Assembly: GCA_023260935.1 (NCBI GenBank)
Contig: JALQTL010000326.1
Span: 1 to 37,318, forward strand
Direction of reading: 5' to 3'
From: Paracoccaceae bacterium
GTDB taxonomy: Bacteria > Pseudomonadota > Alphaproteobacteria > Rhodobacterales > Rhodobacteraceae
Length of the DNA: 37,318 nucleotides
The number at the start of each line of letters is the position of its first letter. The stretch's first letter is position 1. The notes below the pieces were generated by a model. That model was not told where the DNA came from and made no database searches. It saw only the letters and a program-made list of their open reading frames with translations. Below are positions 1-7,827 of the stretch, in pieces. The position numbers and the translations under genes are program-made.

Positions 1-707
1 AGCCGCAGGGCCGTCAGGTTCCACGCGTCGCGCAGCACGAAGGGCAGGCACAGCGCGAGGATTGCGCCGCTGACCTGCACGCTGGTCCAGCTGGCCTTCA
101 GCAGGCTGCCGAACAGCCAGAACACGATCTGCTGCAAGACCTCGGGGCTGGCCATGAACTGAACCAGCGATTGCAGTGCCTGAAAGAAGAACAGCACCGC
201 AATCCCCGCCAGCACCAGAATTTCGGCCTGCGCCCCTTTCAGCCTTGCCACCAGATACAACAGCCCGGTGGCAAAGAGGGTCATCGCAAAGGCTGCGATC
301 GGGGTTTCGACCCAGTTCGGCAGGGGTGTCAGGTCGCCCAGCAGGATCGACAGCGCCGCCCCGAAGCCGGCAGCGGCCGAAAAGCCAAGGGTAAAGGGGC
401 TGGCCAGCGGATTGGCCAGCATGGTCTGCATGATCAGCCCTGAAAGCCCAAGGCTGGCGCCGACCAGAACCGCCATGATCGTCTGGGGTAGCCTGATCTG
501 CCACAGGATCGCGGCGGCGGCCCGATCCTGTCCGCCCGGCCCGGCCCAGAGCGCGCGGTTCAGCGCCTCCGGCGACATGCCGGACGGTCCAGTCACCAGA
601 TCGGCCACGATCAGCACCACCAGCAGCAGCGCGGCGGCAAGCACCGCCGCGCCCCGCAGCCTGACCCGGCGGGCATAGCCGCCTATGCTCAGGCTTTCAC
701 TGGTCAT
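1..707 (-). CDS. FecCD-family ABC transporter permease (partial, C-terminus off window)
   Basis: Inner-membrane permease of a BtuC/FecCD-type importer for iron complexes or cobalamin. The reading frame runs leftwards from an ATG at 707 and leaves the window after about 235 codons, so roughly the C-terminal third is missing. An N-terminal hydrophobic helix (about residues 22-40) is followed by the family signature: RLPQTIMAVLVGASLGLSG, then a stretch like MLANPLASPFTLGFSAAAG, matching the R-L-P...GaaLalsG...NPLA-P..lG pattern of FecCD permeases. Further hydrophobic segments follow. The start overlaps the stop of the binding-protein gene by four bases (ATGA), so the two are translationally coupled and form one transporter. 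The ATPase gene is expected just outside the window. Family assignment is firm; the ligand cannot be told from sequence. Confidence 0.9.
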   Translation of the reverse strand, partial: MTSESLSIGGYARRVRLRGAAVLAAALLLVVLIVADLVTGPSGMSPEALNRALWAGPGGQDRAAAAILWQIRLPQTIMAVLVGASLGLSGLIMQTMLANPLASPFTLGFSAAAGFGAALSILLGDLTPLPNWVETPIAAFAMTLFATGLLYLVARLKGAQAEILVLAGIAVLFFFQALQSLVQFMASPEVLQQIVFWLFGSLLKASWTSVQVSGAILALCLPFVLRDAWNLTALR

Positions 708-1798
708 TTCAGCTTCTGCACAAAGATGCCATCCAGCGGGATCGGCAGCCAATCGGCGTAATAGGCTGCCAGTTCGGCCTGCGGATCGACATCGGCAAAG
801 GTCGCAGGGTGCAGGGTCTTGCCCAGATAGCGGGCAAAGACAAAGTCAGACAAAGACCGCGCGCCGCCATGGTAGATCGCGTGCACCTCGCCCGTCTGCG
901 CCGCCGGCAGATCGGCCCAGCCGGGCCGGGTCAGATAGGCGGCCATCCGGTCCTGCACCTCGGTCGGGTCCGCCTTGAAACCCACGCGCACTGCCTCGGG
1001 CGCCGCCATCCATTCCGAACCTGCCAGAAGGATCACCTCGGGCTGCTGGGCCAGCACATATTCCGGTGCCAGCGGTCCCCAGTTTTCCACCTGCCCCGCG
1101 GCGATATTGGCGCCGCCGACCAGATCGATGGTGCCTGCCCACATGCCCTTGCCGTAGGAATTGCCCACTTCGGACGGGCCCTTCTTGGCCAGTTCGACAT
1201 AAACCCTTTTGGGCGCATCACCTGCCGCGGCCACCCGTTTCTGCGTATCGGTGATCATCGTTTCATAAAGGTTCGCCAGTTTTTCGGCGCGGTCGCTTGT
1301 GCCCATCAGCGCGCCGATCACGCGGGTCGAGGCAAGATGTGCGTTCAGCGTCTGGGCGTTATAATCGACCACCACAACCGGGATGCCCGCTGCCTCCAGC
1401 TGGGCCACGCCTTCGCCAAGGGCGTCAAACTGCCATCCGGCCAGCAGCGCCACATCGGGCGTGGCCGCGATCGCCGCCTCGACCGAAAAGGTGCTGGTTT
1501 CGGTGTCACCCACATCGGGCAACGTGTCGATTTGCGGGTAGATGGCCTTGTAGGCCGCCCATTGCATGGGGCGCCATTCGGCCCAGGGCGCGCGCGACAG
1601 GGCGACAACCTTGTCGATGCCGCCTGGCCCGGTGATGGCGATGAAATCTTCGTAGTAAAAGCCCAGAAGCACCCTGTCAGGGTGTTCGGCCAGGGTCACG
1701 GTGCGTCCCTTCAGGTCGGTCACGGTCACCTCTGCCAAGACGGGCAGGGCGGTGGCAGAGATCGTCAGGGCGGCCAGAAGGCCAATCAGTTGTTTCAT
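704..1798 (-). CDS. ABC transporter periplasmic substrate-binding protein, iron-complex/cobalamin type
   Basis: Periplasmic binding protein of the BtuF/FepB/FhuD class (TroA-like fold), about 364 residues, working with the FecCD permease directly downstream. I chose the ATG at 1798, not the longer frame from 1954, because a clean signal peptide starts there (MKQLIGLLAALTISATALP, cleavage near LAE) and AAAGGAA lies just upstream. The mature protein opens with VTVTDLKGRTVTLAEHPDRV, the usual start of this family ('D..Gr.v.lp..p.RVv'). The 270 bases upstream hold no gene. I looked there for a cobalamin riboswitch and did not find a B12 box, so I cannot separate a siderophore from a cobalamin or another metal-complex ligand. 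It sits 3' of the DUF2946-like gene and may be co-transcribed with it. Confidence 0.87.
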   Translation of the reverse strand: MKQLIGLLAALTISATALPVLAEVTVTDLKGRTVTLAEHPDRVLLGFYYEDFIAITGPGGIDKVVALSRAPWAEWRPMQWAAYKAIYPQIDTLPDVGDTETSTFSVEAAIAATPDVALLAGWQFDALGEGVAQLEAAGIPVVVVDYNAQTLNAHLASTRVIGALMGTSDRAEKLANLYETMITDTQKRVAAAGDAPKRVYVELAKKGPSEVGNSYGKGMWAGTIDLVGGANIAAGQVENWGPLAPEYVLAQQPEVILLAGSEWMAAPEAVRVGFKADPTEVQDRMAAYLTRPGWADLPAAQTGEVHAIYHGGARSLSDFVFARYLGKTLHPATFADVDPQAELAAYYADWLPIPLDGIFVQKLK

Positions 1799-2067
1799 CG
1801 CGAGGTTCCTTTCGCTTCGATCTTTCTTGCAGCCGGAAATCCGGCGTCGGTTCAGCAAGTCTTGAACGGGCTGCCCGTCAGAAACGGGCATTTTCGGGCG
1901 GTCACCTGCGGGGGGGCGGTCTTCGGAAAAGGTTGCGAAGGGCTGGCGGCCCAAATCGCGCAGGGCAGCGGGTGAACCGCTGGCCCGACCGAAAACAGGA
2001 TCATGAAGGATTCCCCTGGCACGGGCGCAGCAAGGCGCCCGAAGTGACCGGTTTCAGAAAAACGCGA

Positions 2068-2421
2068 TCAGGCCAGAGGGGGCGCGCGCAACCCGCGCGC
2101 AGGGTCAAGTACGGCACGCACCGCACGGCTTTCGCGCGGGGCCACAATAGCAGCGACAAAGATCAGATCCGCGTCGCGCAATCCCAGATCGGCAGAGGGC
2201 AGAGCCGCAGCGCCGACGATATGGCAGGCGGGACAATCGCCATGATCCGGCAGGCCATCGCCATCCGCATCACCGCAGATATCCGACAACGTGCCGCCGG
2301 CAAGAACATAGGCAAGGACGGCATCGTCACCCGTGGCTGGCACCCGATTGGCAAAGCCCGTCGCCACAAGGGCAACGGCAAGGGCCGCCAGCAGAAGAAG
2401 GCGGCGAACTGATTTTGCCAT
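2068..2421 (-). CDS. Small secreted/membrane protein, DUF2946-like
   Basis: About 117 residues if translation starts at the ATG at 2421 (MAKSVRRLLLLAALAVAL). This gives a positively charged N-terminus and one hydrophobic segment, a signal peptide or anchor. The mature part has an Asp/Gly-rich stretch (CGDADGDGLPDHGDCPACH) with three cysteines and a histidine, and ends in ARGLRAPPLA. The Cys-x-x-Cys-His region followed by a C-terminal R-G-x-x-A-P-P motif is typical of DUF2946-type proteins, often found next to metal and TonB-linked uptake genes. The function of that family is unknown; metal handling is only a guess from the neighbours. Two in-frame ATGs lie a few codons upstream (2433, 2430) and no strong ribosome site decides between them. 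CPACH could also be read as a haem-c motif, but nothing else supports a cytochrome. Confidence 0.6.
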   Translation of the reverse strand: MAKSVRRLLLLAALAVALVATGFANRVPATGDDAVLAYVLAGGTLSDICGDADGDGLPDHGDCPACHIVGAAALPSADLGLRDADLIFVAAIVAPRESRAVRAVLDPARGLRAPPLA

Positions 2422-2559
2422 ATCGCACATCATGCCGATGTCTTGCCCCAACTTCATACCCGCGCCAACTGTTTTCTGGTGGTGCGGCGTCACGGCACAG
2501 GCGGGCGCGGTTGTGCCCACCCGCCGCGCCTTTCCCCCCAACGCCGGCGGCACCGCAGG

Positions 2560-3345
2560 TCAGGACATGATCAGCCCGCCGTCGACGTTGATCGTCTGTC
2601 CGGTGATATAAGCCGCGTCTTCCGAGGCAAGAAAGGCCACCAGCGCCGCCACTTCGGCGGGCGTTCCGGCGCGCCCCATCGGGATGCCTTCCACCCATTC
2701 GGCCATCAACTCGCCGGGGCCGTAATCGCCCAGCATCTTCCCCCAGACACGGTCATTGTAATCCCACATCTCGGTGTGGATGATGCCGGGGCAAATGGCG
2801 TTGGCGGTGATGCCTTCGCGCGCCAGTTCCTTGGCAAGGCTTTGCGTCAGCCCGACCACGCCGAATTTCGATGCGGCATAATGCGGGGTATAGATGAACC
2901 CTTGCCGCGCCTGACCAGAGGCGGTGTTGATCAGACGGCCCTTCGTGCCACTGGCCCGAAACCGTCGGATCGCCTCCTGACAGCACAGGAAAACCCCTTT
3001 TGTGTTCACATCAAGGTTCATGTCCCATTCGCGTTCGGTCAGGTCTTCGACCTTGGCGATGGTGATGATGCCGGCGTTCTGGACGGAAACCGAAAGTGGG
3101 CCCAGCTTCGCCTCGGCCTCTGCATAGGTGTTCTTGACGGCTTGGGCATCGGTCACGTCCAGCGTCATGCCCAGCACTTTTGCGCCGGTCTGGTCGGCAA
3201 TGGCTTTCGCGATATCGCCCGTATCCTTTTCAATCGCGGCAATGGCGACATTCGCGCCTTCCGTCGCAAAGCGGGTGGCGATTCCACGTCCGATGCCCTT
3301 GTTTCCCCCCGTCACCAGAACCGTCTGGCCTGCAAAGCGCTTCAT
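2560..3345 (-). CDS. SDR-family NAD(P)-dependent dehydrogenase (sugar/polyol type)
   Basis: Classical short-chain dehydrogenase of 261 residues. The ATG at 3345 is preceded by AAAAGGAG at good spacing. Visible motifs are the cofactor glycine motif TGGNKGIG (about residues 12-19), NAG at about 90-92, and the catalytic triad Ser143, Tyr156 and Lys160 (YAASK). The C-terminus ends ITGQTINVDGGLIMS, the usual 'tG..i.vDGG' tail. Related SDRs oxidise sugar alcohols or acetoin-like substrates. The gene is the last member of the minus-strand arm of the sugar locus, 51 bases after the SorC regulator. I infer that it oxidises the imported polyol, or an intermediate, to the ketone. The exact substrate cannot be read from sequence. 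Confidence 0.87.
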   Translation of the reverse strand: MKRFAGQTVLVTGGNKGIGRGIATRFATEGANVAIAAIEKDTGDIAKAIADQTGAKVLGMTLDVTDAQAVKNTYAEAEAKLGPLSVSVQNAGIITIAKVEDLTEREWDMNLDVNTKGVFLCCQEAIRRFRASGTKGRLINTASGQARQGFIYTPHYAASKFGVVGLTQSLAKELAREGITANAICPGIIHTEMWDYNDRVWGKMLGDYGPGELMAEWVEGIPMGRAGTPAEVAALVAFLASEDAAYITGQTINVDGGLIMS

Positions 3346-3396
3346 CTTCGTTTCTCCTTTTGTGCGCAGCATGCCAGAGGGTGAACCGTGGCCCGG

Positions 3397-4347
3397 TCAG
3401 GCCGTCAGCCGTGCTGCCGTGAATTTGTCGGTCACCAGAACGTCGATCACGCCCAGCCGCAGCGCCCCCGCGATGGCGGCGGTCTTTGACTCTCCGCCCG
3501 CCAGTGCCATCACACGGTCGGCCTTGCGCAGCTCTTCCAGCGTGATGCCGATTACCCTTTCGTTCAGCGGCGTTTCGACCTGCCGGCCATCCTTGTCGAA
3601 AAACCGGAACGAGATTTCGCCAACAGCGCCTGCGTCATACAGCATGGCCAGTTCCTGTTTGGAAAACCCGTTGCCAGAGCGCGCCAGAAGCTCGGAAGGT
3701 TCGACCGCGCCGATGCCGATGATGGCCAGCGTCAGGCGGCCAAAAAGATCAAGCGTTTCGCGCACGACCGGATCGGCCAGCATGACAAGCTTGGCCTCTC
3801 GCGATGAGGTGACGCCCTGCACCAGCAGCAGGCGCGGCTCCCCTCCGGTCAGTTTGGCAAGCCGGGCGGTCAGTTCCGTGGCATGGGTCTGCACCGACGC
3901 ATCGCCCATGCCGCCAAGGATCTGCACGACATATTTCGCCTTTGCCGTCTTCAGCGGGTGGATGTTGTCCACCATCCGAAGCAGCGTCTGGCTCCAGCTG
4001 GAAACACCGATGATTTCCTGCGGCTGAAGGGTCACTTCCAGAAAATGCGCCGCCGCTTCGCCGATCCGGGCCATGATCGCGCCGTCACGGTCTTCGGAAC
4101 AGTCGATCACGATCGCTTCGGTCAGGCCATAGCGGTCACGCAGCGCCGCCTCCAGATCGGCAAAGGTGCCCGGGGGCGGGATCACGGTGGTGCGGACGAT
4201 GTCTTCCTGCTCGGCCCGTTTCAGCATGCGCGACACCGTGGCCTGAGACATGCGCAAGGCACTGGCGATTTCCGCCTGGCGCCTGCCTTCAACGTGATAC
4301 ATCTGCGCGACGCGCGCGATCAGCCGCAGTTCGTTGATCCGTCCCAT
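3397..4347 (-). CDS. SorC-family (sugar-binding) transcriptional regulator
   Basis: DNA-binding sugar sensor of 316 residues. A helix-turn-helix near the N-terminus (about residues 20-45, GRRQAEIASALRMSQATVSR) is followed by a SorC/DeoR-type sugar-phosphate-binding domain. The latter includes IGVSSWSQTLLRMVDNI, the 'G.sWG.Tl..' loop, a VQILGG strand and C-terminal ADRVMALAGG...KTAAIAGAL. I prefer the ATG at 4347, which has AGAGGG upstream, over the in-frame ATG at 4386 that would overlap the kinase. A perfect inverted repeat (CTGAAT-N4-ATTCAG) lies 9-24 bases upstream of the start and resembles sites in the divergent promoter region, so it probably autoregulates. Relatives such as EryD control sugar-alcohol operons. 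The effector is likely a phosphorylated intermediate of this pathway. Confidence 0.9.
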   Translation of the reverse strand: MGRINELRLIARVAQMYHVEGRRQAEIASALRMSQATVSRMLKRAEQEDIVRTTVIPPPGTFADLEAALRDRYGLTEAIVIDCSEDRDGAIMARIGEAAAHFLEVTLQPQEIIGVSSWSQTLLRMVDNIHPLKTAKAKYVVQILGGMGDASVQTHATELTARLAKLTGGEPRLLLVQGVTSSREAKLVMLADPVVRETLDLFGRLTLAIIGIGAVEPSELLARSGNGFSKQELAMLYDAGAVGEISFRFFDKDGRQVETPLNERVIGITLEELRKADRVMALAGGESKTAAIAGALRLGVIDVLVTDKFTAARLTA

Positions 4348-4355
4348 TTCGCCCT

Positions 4356-4371
4356 CTGAATTTTTATTCAG
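4356..4371. promoter_or_regulatory. Probable SorC operator (perfect inverted repeat)
   Basis: CTGAATTTTTATTCAG is a perfect palindrome with 6-bp arms and a 4-bp spacer. It lies between the end of the kinase gene and the start of the regulator gene. Read on the minus strand it contains TGAATAAAAAT, one base different from the two sites at 7645-7655 and 7784-7794. Its position just before the regulator's ribosome site suggests an internal promoter/operator for autoregulation. Confidence 0.6.
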
Positions 4372-4378
4372 ACCTAAA

Positions 4379-5833
4379 TCAAGCAAGGGGAAGCGTCGAG
4401 CGTCTTATTGCGTCCTGCCAGACGGCAAGCCGGCGGGCGGCATCGCCGGCTTTGGGGGCAATCTCTTGTCCGGCGCGGGGCAGGGCGGCAATGGCATCAA
4501 GATCGGGCCAGATGCCCAAAGCCAGGCCGGCCAGATAGGCCGCGCCAAGGGCCGAGGCTTCGGGGGCATCGCATTGGATCACGGGGTGGTTCAGCGTATC
4601 GGCCACGCATTGCATCAAAAAGCGGTTCCGGCTGGGCCCGCCATCGGCGTAAAGGCGCCCCAACGGCGCGGGGGATTGCGCGGTCATCACGGCAAAAACG
4701 TCATGCGCCTGAAAGGCTATGGAATCCGTCACGGCGCGGGCCATCTGGGCGCGGGTGGTGTTGAAGGTAATGCCGCAGAACAACGCCCGTGCATCGGCCT
4801 GCCAGTGCGGCGCTCCAAGGCCGACGAAAGCCGGCACGAAGCCCGGCCCGTCGGGTTCGGCTGTGGCTGCCAGATCGGTCAGCGCCTGCACATCGGGCAG
4901 GCCCAGCAGATCTACCATCCACGGCAGCGCTGCGGCGGATACAAGGATATTGCCTTCGAAGGCATAGGTCGCGCGGCCGTTGATGGACCAGGCGATTGTC
5001 GTGGTGATCCCGTTTCGCGGGGCGATGAATTCCGGCAGTGTCGTCATGATCGACGAACCTGTGCCAAAGGTCACCTTCCCGTCGCCCGGGTGAAAGGCCC
5101 CATGACCGAAAAGGGCGGCGTGGCTGTCGCCGATTGCGGCGCAGACAGGGATGCCATCGGGCAAGCCCGGCACATTCAGCGTGCCGCCAAAGGCAAAGGC
5201 GCTGTCGCGCACCCTTGGCAGGCATTCGACAGGCACGCCGAACAGGCTGCACAATTCGTCGCTCCAGCATTGGCGCTTCAGGTCGTAAAGCTGGCTTCGC
5301 GCCGCGTTCGACGCGTCGCAGGCATGCACCGCGCCGCCGGTCAGGCAATGGATCAACCATGAATCGATGGTGCCCAGCCTGACGGCACTGCCCGCGGGAA
5401 CCCGGTCCAGCAGCCAACGCATCTTTGGCCCGGGAAACATCGGGTCGATCGGCAGGCCCGTCAGCTCTTGAACCCGTGGCGCGTGGCCGGCAGCGACCAA
5501 AGCCGCGCAATCGGGGGCGGTCCGGCGGCATTGCCAGCTGATGACGGGGCCAAGAGGTTCGCCGGAACGGGCATCCCATGCCGTCACGGATTCGCGCTGG
5601 TTGGAAATCGCGATGCCGATGATCCCGGCGCCGGGGGCGGCCTGAAGACAGGCGGCGATGGCTTCCTGAACCGACTGCCAGATCCGCAGCGGGTCTTGTT
5701 CCACCCAACCCGGTTGCGGATGTTCGATCCCTACGGCGGCAGACCCGCGGGCGATGATCTGGCCATCGCCTGAAACCAGCACGGCCTTCGAATTTGTCGT
5801 GCCCTGATCGATGGCAAGGATGGCGCGGGTCAT
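4379..5833 (-). CDS. FGGY-family carbohydrate kinase, glycerol-kinase-like but with altered substrate pocket
   Basis: Two-domain FGGY kinase of 484 residues. It opens with the ATP-loop motif DQGTTNSK (residues 9-16) and carries a GlpK-like second domain with ADGGPSRNRFLMQ and ASALGAAYLAGLALG. Compared from memory with E. coli glycerol kinase, Arg-Glu (80-81) and catalytic Asp236 (GDSHAALFG) are kept. Tyr135 is replaced by Met132 (DPMFPG) and Phe270 by Ser261 (GTGSS), and both of those line the glycerol site. I therefore infer a larger polyol or ketose substrate. The ATG at 5833 has GGAG upstream; a GTG at 5848 overlapping the transketolase stop is the alternative. It lies 11 bases after the transketolase C half in the same operon. 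Confidence 0.88.
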   Translation of the reverse strand: MTRAILAIDQGTTNSKAVLVSGDGQIIARGSAAVGIEHPQPGWVEQDPLRIWQSVQEAIAACLQAAPGAGIIGIAISNQRESVTAWDARSGEPLGPVISWQCRRTAPDCAALVAAGHAPRVQELTGLPIDPMFPGPKMRWLLDRVPAGSAVRLGTIDSWLIHCLTGGAVHACDASNAARSQLYDLKRQCWSDELCSLFGVPVECLPRVRDSAFAFGGTLNVPGLPDGIPVCAAIGDSHAALFGHGAFHPGDGKVTFGTGSSIMTTLPEFIAPRNGITTTIAWSINGRATYAFEGNILVSAAALPWMVDLLGLPDVQALTDLAATAEPDGPGFVPAFVGLGAPHWQADARALFCGITFNTTRAQMARAVTDSIAFQAHDVFAVMTAQSPAPLGRLYADGGPSRNRFLMQCVADTLNHPVIQCDAPEASALGAAYLAGLALGIWPDLDAIAALPRAGQEIAPKAGDAARRLAVWQDAIRRSTLPLA

Positions 5834-5844
5834 GGCTGCTCCGG

Positions 5845-6825
5845 TCACGGGGTGGGGGCGCGGCCGGGTTTGCGCGCGATCAGGTCTTTTGCCGCCTGCG
5901 CAACAGCCGCCGGTGACATGCCGAATTCGTCCAGCAGGAATTCGGCCGAACCGGTTGGCGCGAAGATACCCGGAACGCCAAGGATTTTCATCGGTGCCGG
6001 CGCTTCGGCCACGACAACCTCGGCGATGGCCGAACCCAGCCCGCCGTAGACCGAATGTTCCTCGGCCGTCAGGATCGCGCCGGTATCGCGCACGGCTGCG
6101 ATGATCGCCTCGGTATCGATCGGCCGGACGGTCGCCATGTTCAGCACCCGTGCTTCGATCCCTTCGGCGGCAAGAAGATCGGCCGCCTTCATCATCCGGT
6201 GCGTCAGGGTGCCGTTGGCGATCAGCGTCACGTCATCCCCGTTGCGCAGCAGGTTCGCCTTGCCCGGCACGAACTTGTGCCCCGCCGGCAAGAGATCGGG
6301 CACACCCACGCGCGACAGGCGCAGGAAGACAGGGCCCTCAAACCCCGCTGCCCATTCGACAGCCGCCGCCGTTTCGACCGAATCGCAAGGTGCGATGACC
6401 GGCAGGTTTGGCAGAACCCGGGTCCAGGCAAAATCCTCGATCGAGTGGTGAGTGGGCCCCAACTCCCCGTATGCCATCCCTGACGAGATGCCGACCAGTT
6501 TCACATTGGCATTGGAATAGGCGATATCTGCCTTGACCTGTTCCAGCGAACGGCCGGTCAGAAAACAGGATGCGGCACAGACAAAGGGCAGCAATCCGCC
6601 ATTGGCAAGCCCGGCCCCGACGCCGACCATGTTCTGTTCGGCAATGCCCACATTGACCAGCCGCTCTGGCCACCTGGCCTTGAACCCGCCCAGCTTGGAC
6701 GACCCGACAGAATCGTTGCACACGGCCACGACACGCGGGTTTTCGGCCCCCAGCCGTTCCAGCATGGCCACAAAGGCATCGCGGCAATCATGCAGCTTCG
6801 GGGGATTGGTCACAGCGTTCATCAC
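5845..6825 (-). CDS. Transketolase, C-terminal subunit (split transketolase)
   Basis: Second half of a two-subunit, thiamine-diphosphate-dependent transketolase, 326 residues. It carries the pyrimidine-binding domain, with the conserved NVGIAEQNMVGVGAGLA stretch (Glu activates the cofactor), the FVCAASCFLTGRSLEQ region, GPTHHSIEDFA with the substrate-phase histidines, and the C-terminal transketolase domain (VLNMATVRPID, TAEEHSVYGGLGSAI). The start codon ATG at 6825 overlaps the stop of the N-half gene (ATGATGA) and has GGAGG in front, so the two subunits are made in step. Split transketolases are common in archaea and in some sugar, sulfosugar and secondary-metabolite loci, and usually differ from the housekeeping single-chain enzyme. 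Here it probably transfers a two-carbon unit from the pathway's ketose or ketose phosphate. Confidence 0.92.
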   Translation of the reverse strand: MMNAVTNPPKLHDCRDAFVAMLERLGAENPRVVAVCNDSVGSSKLGGFKARWPERLVNVGIAEQNMVGVGAGLANGGLLPFVCAASCFLTGRSLEQVKADIAYSNANVKLVGISSGMAYGELGPTHHSIEDFAWTRVLPNLPVIAPCDSVETAAAVEWAAGFEGPVFLRLSRVGVPDLLPAGHKFVPGKANLLRNGDDVTLIANGTLTHRMMKAADLLAAEGIEARVLNMATVRPIDTEAIIAAVRDTGAILTAEEHSVYGGLGSAIAEVVVAEAPAPMKILGVPGIFAPTGSAEFLLDEFGMSPAAVAQAAKDLIARKPGRAPTP

Positions 6826-7631
6826 AGCGCCTCCGACAGTTCGGCAAGAGCGATCTTGTATTGTTCGGCATTCGGCACCTTGTGGTGCCAGTCCACCGTA
6901 TCCTGCATGAAGGAAATGCCATGCCCCTTGTTGGTATGGGCAATGATCGCATGCGGGCGCGCGGTCCGCTTTTCCAGCGCTGGCACGATCTGGGGCATGT
7001 CGTTGCCGTCAATCTCGGTCACGTCCCAGCCAAAGGCGGCCAGTTTGGGTGCAAAGGGCGCAAGGTCGTTGGTTTCCTTCAGCGCCGCCCCCTGCTGAAA
7101 CCTGTTGTGGTCGATGATCAGGGTCAGGTTGTTCAGGCCGAACTGCGCGGCAGAGCTTATGGCCTCCCAGTTTGATCCTTCCTGCATCTCGCCGTCGCCT
7201 GTCATGACATAGGTGTGATAGGTGGCGCCGGTGATCCGGGCGGCCTTTGCCATGCCCACTGCCACCGGCAGGCCATGCCCCAGCGGGCCGGTATTGGTTT
7301 CCACGCCGGCAACCTTGTTGCAGTTCGGATGACCGTTCAGCCGCGACATCGGCTTCAGAAAGGTCGAAATCTCGTCTTCCGGCAGAAAGCCGCGCTTGGC
7401 CAGCGTGATATACAGCGCAAGGGCCACATGGCCTTTCGACAGGATGAAACGGTCACGCCCGGGGTCTTTCGGTGCATCGGGCGAGATGCGCAGCACGCGG
7501 AAATAGAGGGCCGTCAGGATGTCGATGCAAGACATCTCGCCGCCGATATGGCCTGCGCCGGCTTCGAAGACGGCCTGCAGATCGCGCCTGCGAATCTGGC
7601 GGGCGATGCGTTCGAGATCGTTCGGCTGCAT
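6822..7631 (-). CDS. Transketolase, N-terminal subunit (split transketolase)
   Basis: First half of the split transketolase, 269 residues, holding the diphosphate-binding domain. Visible motifs are GHIGGEMSCIDILTALYF near the N-terminus, SKGHVALALY, the GPLGHGLPVAVGMA loop, and the thiamine-diphosphate motif GDGEMQEGSNWEA followed by IIDHNRFQQ (GDG...N). Translation starts at the ATG at 7631, with GGGGGA close upstream; the longer frame would enter the promoter. It is the first gene of the minus-strand operon (transketolase N, transketolase C, kinase, SorC regulator, SDR). Its promoter region is shared with the divergent ABC transporter and holds a candidate SorC site at 7645-7655. Confidence 0.92.
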   Translation of the reverse strand: MQPNDLERIARQIRRRDLQAVFEAGAGHIGGEMSCIDILTALYFRVLRISPDAPKDPGRDRFILSKGHVALALYITLAKRGFLPEDEISTFLKPMSRLNGHPNCNKVAGVETNTGPLGHGLPVAVGMAKAARITGATYHTYVMTGDGEMQEGSNWEAISSAAQFGLNNLTLIIDHNRFQQGAALKETNDLAPFAPKLAAFGWDVTEIDGNDMPQIVPALEKRTARPHAIIAHTNKGHGISFMQDTVDWHHKVPNAEQYKIALAELSEAL

Positions 7632-7644
7632 GATTCCCCCGAAG

Positions 7645-7655
7645 TGAATAAATAT
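7645..7655 (+). promoter_or_regulatory. Candidate SorC operator in front of the transketolase operon
   Basis: TGAATAAATAT lies about 14 bases upstream of the transketolase start codon and just downstream of the predicted minus-strand -10 box. It is identical to the site at 7784-7794 and differs by one base from the palindrome before the regulator gene. A bound repressor here would block the transcription start. Confidence 0.5.
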
Positions 7656-7666
7656 CCGTTGCAGGT

Positions 7667-7695
7667 TATACATACATACGACGACCGAAGGTCAA
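7667..7695 (-). promoter_or_regulatory. Predicted sigma70-type promoter for the transketolase-kinase-sorC operon
   Basis: Read on the minus strand, TTGACC (7695-7690) and TGTATA (7672-7667) are separated by 17 bases. This is a good match to the housekeeping consensus and is notable in such GC-rich DNA. Transcription would start near 7660, right at the candidate operator 7645-7655. Predicted by eye only. Confidence 0.45.
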
Positions 7696-7739
7696 GTGAA
7701 AACGCCCGCTGATAGCTTAAATCATAGGCGCCAACAAGC

Positions 7740-7768
7740 TTGACACCTACTTTCGTCATCTGATACGC
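7740..7768 (+). promoter_or_regulatory. Predicted promoter for the divergent RbsCBA-type transporter operon
   Basis: A perfect -35 hexamer TTGACA (7740-7745) is followed after 17 bases by ATACGC (7763-7768), a weak -10; GATACG shifted one base left is an alternative. The second TGAATAAATAT copy lies about 16 bases downstream of the -10, again placed to repress. Predicted by eye. Confidence 0.4.
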
Positions 7769-7783
7769 ATTAACAGCCGATAC

Positions 7784-7794
7784 TGAATAAATAT
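7784..7794 (+). promoter_or_regulatory. Candidate SorC operator in front of the ABC transporter operon
   Basis: This second exact copy of TGAATAAATAT sits between the predicted plus-strand promoter and the permease gene, 34 bases before its ATG. With the copy at 7645-7655 it flanks the divergent promoters, and the arrangement suggests one regulator controls both arms. Confidence 0.5.
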
Positions 7795-7827
7795 GCTGTA
7801 TGGGCACGGAATTCGGGGGGAGGTTTC

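Noticed and set aside
809..1975. Long plus-strand open frame opposite the binding-protein gene
   Set aside because: Rich in His/Arg/Gly with no motif or ribosome site; it is the antisense shadow of a well-supported minus-strand gene in GC-rich DNA.
1799..2067. Cobalamin riboswitch upstream of the iron-complex/B12-type binding protein
   Set aside because: A GGGGAATCC stretch is present on the minus strand, but no B12-box (GCCAGGAGACC-like) or the other conserved blocks could be found.
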